NCBI GenBank assembly: GCA_033717875.1
Contig: JADDKJ010000008.1
Location: forward strand, 32,779-96,778
Length of the DNA stretch: 64,000 bases
From: SBBG01 sp033717875
GTDB lineage: Bacteria; Pseudomonadota; Gammaproteobacteria; Ga0077554; Ga007554
Direction: 5' to 3'
Below the pieces are notes generated by a model, which saw only the letters and a program-made list of their open reading frames with translations, searched no databases and had not been told where the DNA came from. A program made the translations under genes and the position numbers. Below, piece by piece: positions 62,273 through 64,000 of this stretch (position 1 is its first letter; each line of letters begins with the position of its first letter).

Positions 62273-63148
62273 ATGAAAAGAACAATAGTGGTTTTGGGAG
62301 TTTCGCTGATGGTTTTGGCCTGCCGGGATACTACGACTCAGGCGCCTGTCAACGGCAAGCCTCCAACGGTTGAATATAGCCAAAAGACCAGCGCGGACGT
62401 GGCGAAGTATACCAACGCGGACTGGTTGTACCAGAATTATTTCGGGGAATTCAATCTGCCGCCCAGCTTCAAGGAACAAATCAGTGTCGAATTGAAAATG
62501 GTGGCGAACGGGTTCGCCCTCACCGCGGCCCAGGGGGGCGATGTGGCACAGAAGATAGCGTTCGCCGACACCACCGTCCGGCAACTGTTCGGCACGCGCG
62601 ACATGATGGAGCGCATGGCGGGTATCGCAAGCGCCGCCCCGGAAAACGCGCAGCCGCCACTGCCGCAAGTTCCGGCGCCGGCTACGGGCACGGACGATAC
62701 GCAGGCCGCCGAAGAATTTCGCAGGATGCGCGCCGCCAGAACCGAGGAGCCGTCTCCCGATTTCGCCGCCTACAAAGAGGCGCAAAAGCAACTGGTCGAA
62801 CAATACAAACTTCCCTACGACCTCCCCGGCAGCACGACCAAGGTTTTGCACATCGAAGATCTGGTGACCATGAAGGGCGACGGCGGCAAGAGACGGCCTC
62901 CCAAAAAACCTGGCAATAACAGCCCTCGCACCCATGGGGCGGTCGACAGGTGGAATTGGGGGGATGCCGACATGATCATGGCTCGCGGCGGCGGCGATAG
63001 CTCCTTGTTCGACACCAACATTTACGGGCATTGGGGACATGCCGGGATCTATAACCGCAGCATTCATAGAATTATTGACGCTTTTCCCAATATTGGCGTC
63101 CGCCAGACAGACTGGTCATGGTGGGATGGGGTCTACCATCGGATTTAG
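62273..63148 (+). CDS. lipoprotein with a C-terminal permuted papain-like half domain
   Basis: This 291-residue lipoprotein has the signal MKRTIVVLGVSLMVLAC with the lipid-modified Cys at 17. A Pro/Ala/Glu-rich middle (about 110-170) leads to GDADMIMARGGGDSSLFDTN and IYGHWGHAGIYNRSIHRIID. The GD...HAGI..IDA pattern resembles NlpC/P60-YiiX-type (permuted papain) hydrolases, in which His comes first and Cys later. The product ends soon after (WWDGVYHRI), so the Cys half is missing; it may be truncated by the IS110-type insertion starting just downstream. GGGGGAAAC precedes the ATG. Confidence 0.75.
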   Translation: MKRTIVVLGVSLMVLACRDTTTQAPVNGKPPTVEYSQKTSADVAKYTNADWLYQNYFGEFNLPPSFKEQISVELKMVANGFALTAAQGGDVAQKIAFADTTVRQLFGTRDMMERMAGIASAAPENAQPPLPQVPAPATGTDDTQAAEEFRRMRAARTEEPSPDFAAYKEAQKQLVEQYKLPYDLPGSTTKVLHIEDLVTMKGDGGKRRPPKKPGNNSPRTHGAVDRWNWGDADMIMARGGGDSSLFDTNIYGHWGHAGIYNRSIHRIIDAFPNIGVRQTDWSWWDGVYHRI

Positions 63149-64000
63149 CAGAGTGGCGGTGAGCCCTAGAGCGCGTTAGTATAAACCTTGGCGGGGGTGT
63201 GGCTCATGGGGTCGGTGACCGGATATTCTGGTTCGCTCGACACTGAAATGCCGCCCTCGCCGCCCTGCATCATCCGATGGGTCGAACGGGATGGTGCCGA
63301 TCAGAATTCTGATGTGGCTCTGCAAGTAGACGAGACCAGAGGATGATCATCCTCACTCGTTACCGATGGAGACCACACTCATGACAACAACCTCTGATAT
63401 TCGCGTCAGCGTCGATGTGGGATGCCATCGACACAGCGTTGCCATTGGCCTGCCCAGTGGCCAGGTGCTCGATGAGTTCGATATGGAGCATCGTCCGGAA
63501 GGCTTCAATCTCTTTTTCCAGCGTATCGATGAATACCAGCGCCGCTTCGGTGGTGCGGTATCGGTGGCCATGGAAGGGTATAACGGCTGGGCACGTCCGC
63601 TGGATACGCTCGTCCGCACCCATGGCTACCGTCTCTTCAACATCAACAATTTGAAGCTGGCACGATTCAAGGAGATCTTTCCAGCCGCTGCCAAGAGCGA
63701 CCGCATCGATGCCCGCAAGGGCCTGGAACTGTTTCAACTCTGCCACCATTTGCCGCATGCCAAAGGCGTGCTCCAAGAGGTGGCCGCCATGCCCAAAGAG
63801 AACGACACCCTCAAGCGTCTGACCCGTCGTCGGCGCGCCTTAGTGGACGAGAAGGGCCGTGTTCTGAGCCGTATGCAGGGCGATTTACAGGCTGTCTGCC
63901 CTGGGCTACTGGCCATCACGAGCGACGCGGAGAATGTCTGGTTCCTGAACTTTCTTACACATTGCGACGATCTGACCAGGCTCGCGCGACTGCATCAGAA
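63149..64000 (+). mobile_element. IS110-family element, left end and partial transposase
   Basis: About 230 bp of non-coding DNA (63149-63380) precedes a DEDD transposase gene that runs off the window. IS110-group elements encode their bridge RNA in the non-coding left end upstream of the transposase, so that RNA is expected here. The exact left boundary is not determined, because such elements lack inverted repeats; it probably lies between the lipoprotein stop (63148) and about 63200. No other gene is seen in 63149-63380. Confidence 0.75.
63381..64000 (+). CDS. IS110-family DEDD transposase (partial, 3' end outside window)
   Basis: An open frame of 206 codons runs to the window edge. The RuvC-like DEDD domain is clear: VSVDVGCHRHSVAIG (first Asp near residue 12), SVAMEGYNGWARPL (Glu near 67), NINNLKLARFKEI and KSDRIDARKGLEL (two Asp near 111 and 114). 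A helical region follows (TLKRLTRRRRALVDEKGRVL). The C-terminal Ser-containing Tnp domain that completes IS110 recombinases must lie outside. ATG 63381 gives MTTTSDIRVSVDVG. Confidence 0.9.
   Translation, partial: MTTTSDIRVSVDVGCHRHSVAIGLPSGQVLDEFDMEHRPEGFNLFFQRIDEYQRRFGGAVSVAMEGYNGWARPLDTLVRTHGYRLFNINNLKLARFKEIFPAAAKSDRIDARKGLELFQLCHHLPHAKGVLQEVAAMPKENDTLKRLTRRRRALVDEKGRVLSRMQGDLQAVCPGLLAITSDAENVWFLNFLTHCDDLTRLARLHQ

Overview
The window looks like a chromosomal segment of a GC-rich, mesophilic, Gram-negative gammaproteobacterium. It has gammaproteobacterial markers (ycgL, an E. coli-type speD, coq7, a glnE-ilvE pair, minCDE, pilT and pilU, lpxB and an LPS-core cluster), and a PEP-CTERM protein implies an exosortase elsewhere in the genome. 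I would place it near the Chromatiales/Acidiferrobacterales type of environmental gammaproteobacteria, but the species is not readable from the sequence. No rRNA, tRNA or CRISPR array was seen.

Layout. 0-4 kb: ribosomal/replication operon rpsF-rpsR-DUF2232-rplI-dnaB. 4-5 kb: a PEP-CTERM gene with a sigma-54 promoter and two upstream 17-bp sites. 5-8 kb: ptsP and rppH (minus). 8-10.5 kb: HAD phosphatase and a FecCD-type ABC importer lacking its binding protein. 10.5-14 kb: pilT, divergent from yggS-proC-yggT. 14-16 kb: a dynamin-like GTPase. 16-20.5 kb: gluQ, speD with a structured leader, coq7, ycgL, glcF. 20.5-25 kb: a [2Fe-2S] ferredoxin, a NodIJ-like ABC exporter, lpxB, rnhB and a gamma-carbonic-anhydrase-like protein. 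25-29.5 kb: an LPG-synthase-like membrane protein and a PAP2/GT2/GT39 lipid-linked-sugar cassette. 29.7-33.3 kb: a Sel1-repeat protein, minCDE and a HigBA-type toxin-antitoxin pair whose toxin carries an amber codon. 33.3-38.7 kb: pilU, glnE, ilvE and a zinc-finger protein. 38.7-45.2 kb: LPS core/O-antigen genes (four GTs, WaaL-like ligase, ELM1-like protein). 45-49 kb: ABC-F ATPase, HExxH protein, DUF6279 lipoprotein. 48.9-58.3 kb: moxR-DUF58-DUF4381-batA-batB/C-batD, split in the middle by a Pho-box-controlled phoA plus a small periplasmic gene. 58.4-63.1 kb: accessory region with a BTAD-type regulator, an uncharacterised Ser-rich protein and a lipoprotein behind a poly-C tract. 63.1-64 kb: the start of an IS110-family element, cut by the window edge.

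The segment is full of imperfect palindromic repeats at gene borders. There are four long palindromes of about 140-187 bp (12.4, 29.6, 50.5 and 53.8 kb) that share a layout but not their arm sequences, a GTAGGGTGCG family (18.2, 20.9, 30.6 and 43.3 kb), and several terminator-like hairpins. Two palindromes lie in frame inside the 5' ends of genes (an ABC permease and batD), and others supply or abut the stop codons of yggS and speD.

Most interesting for follow-up: a 13-C tract lying between a -35-like and a -10-like hexamer in front of the lipoprotein gene (candidate phase variation) in an otherwise undescribed three-gene cluster; the structured speD leader; the sigma-54/repeat architecture of the PEP-CTERM promoter; and the long diverged palindromes.
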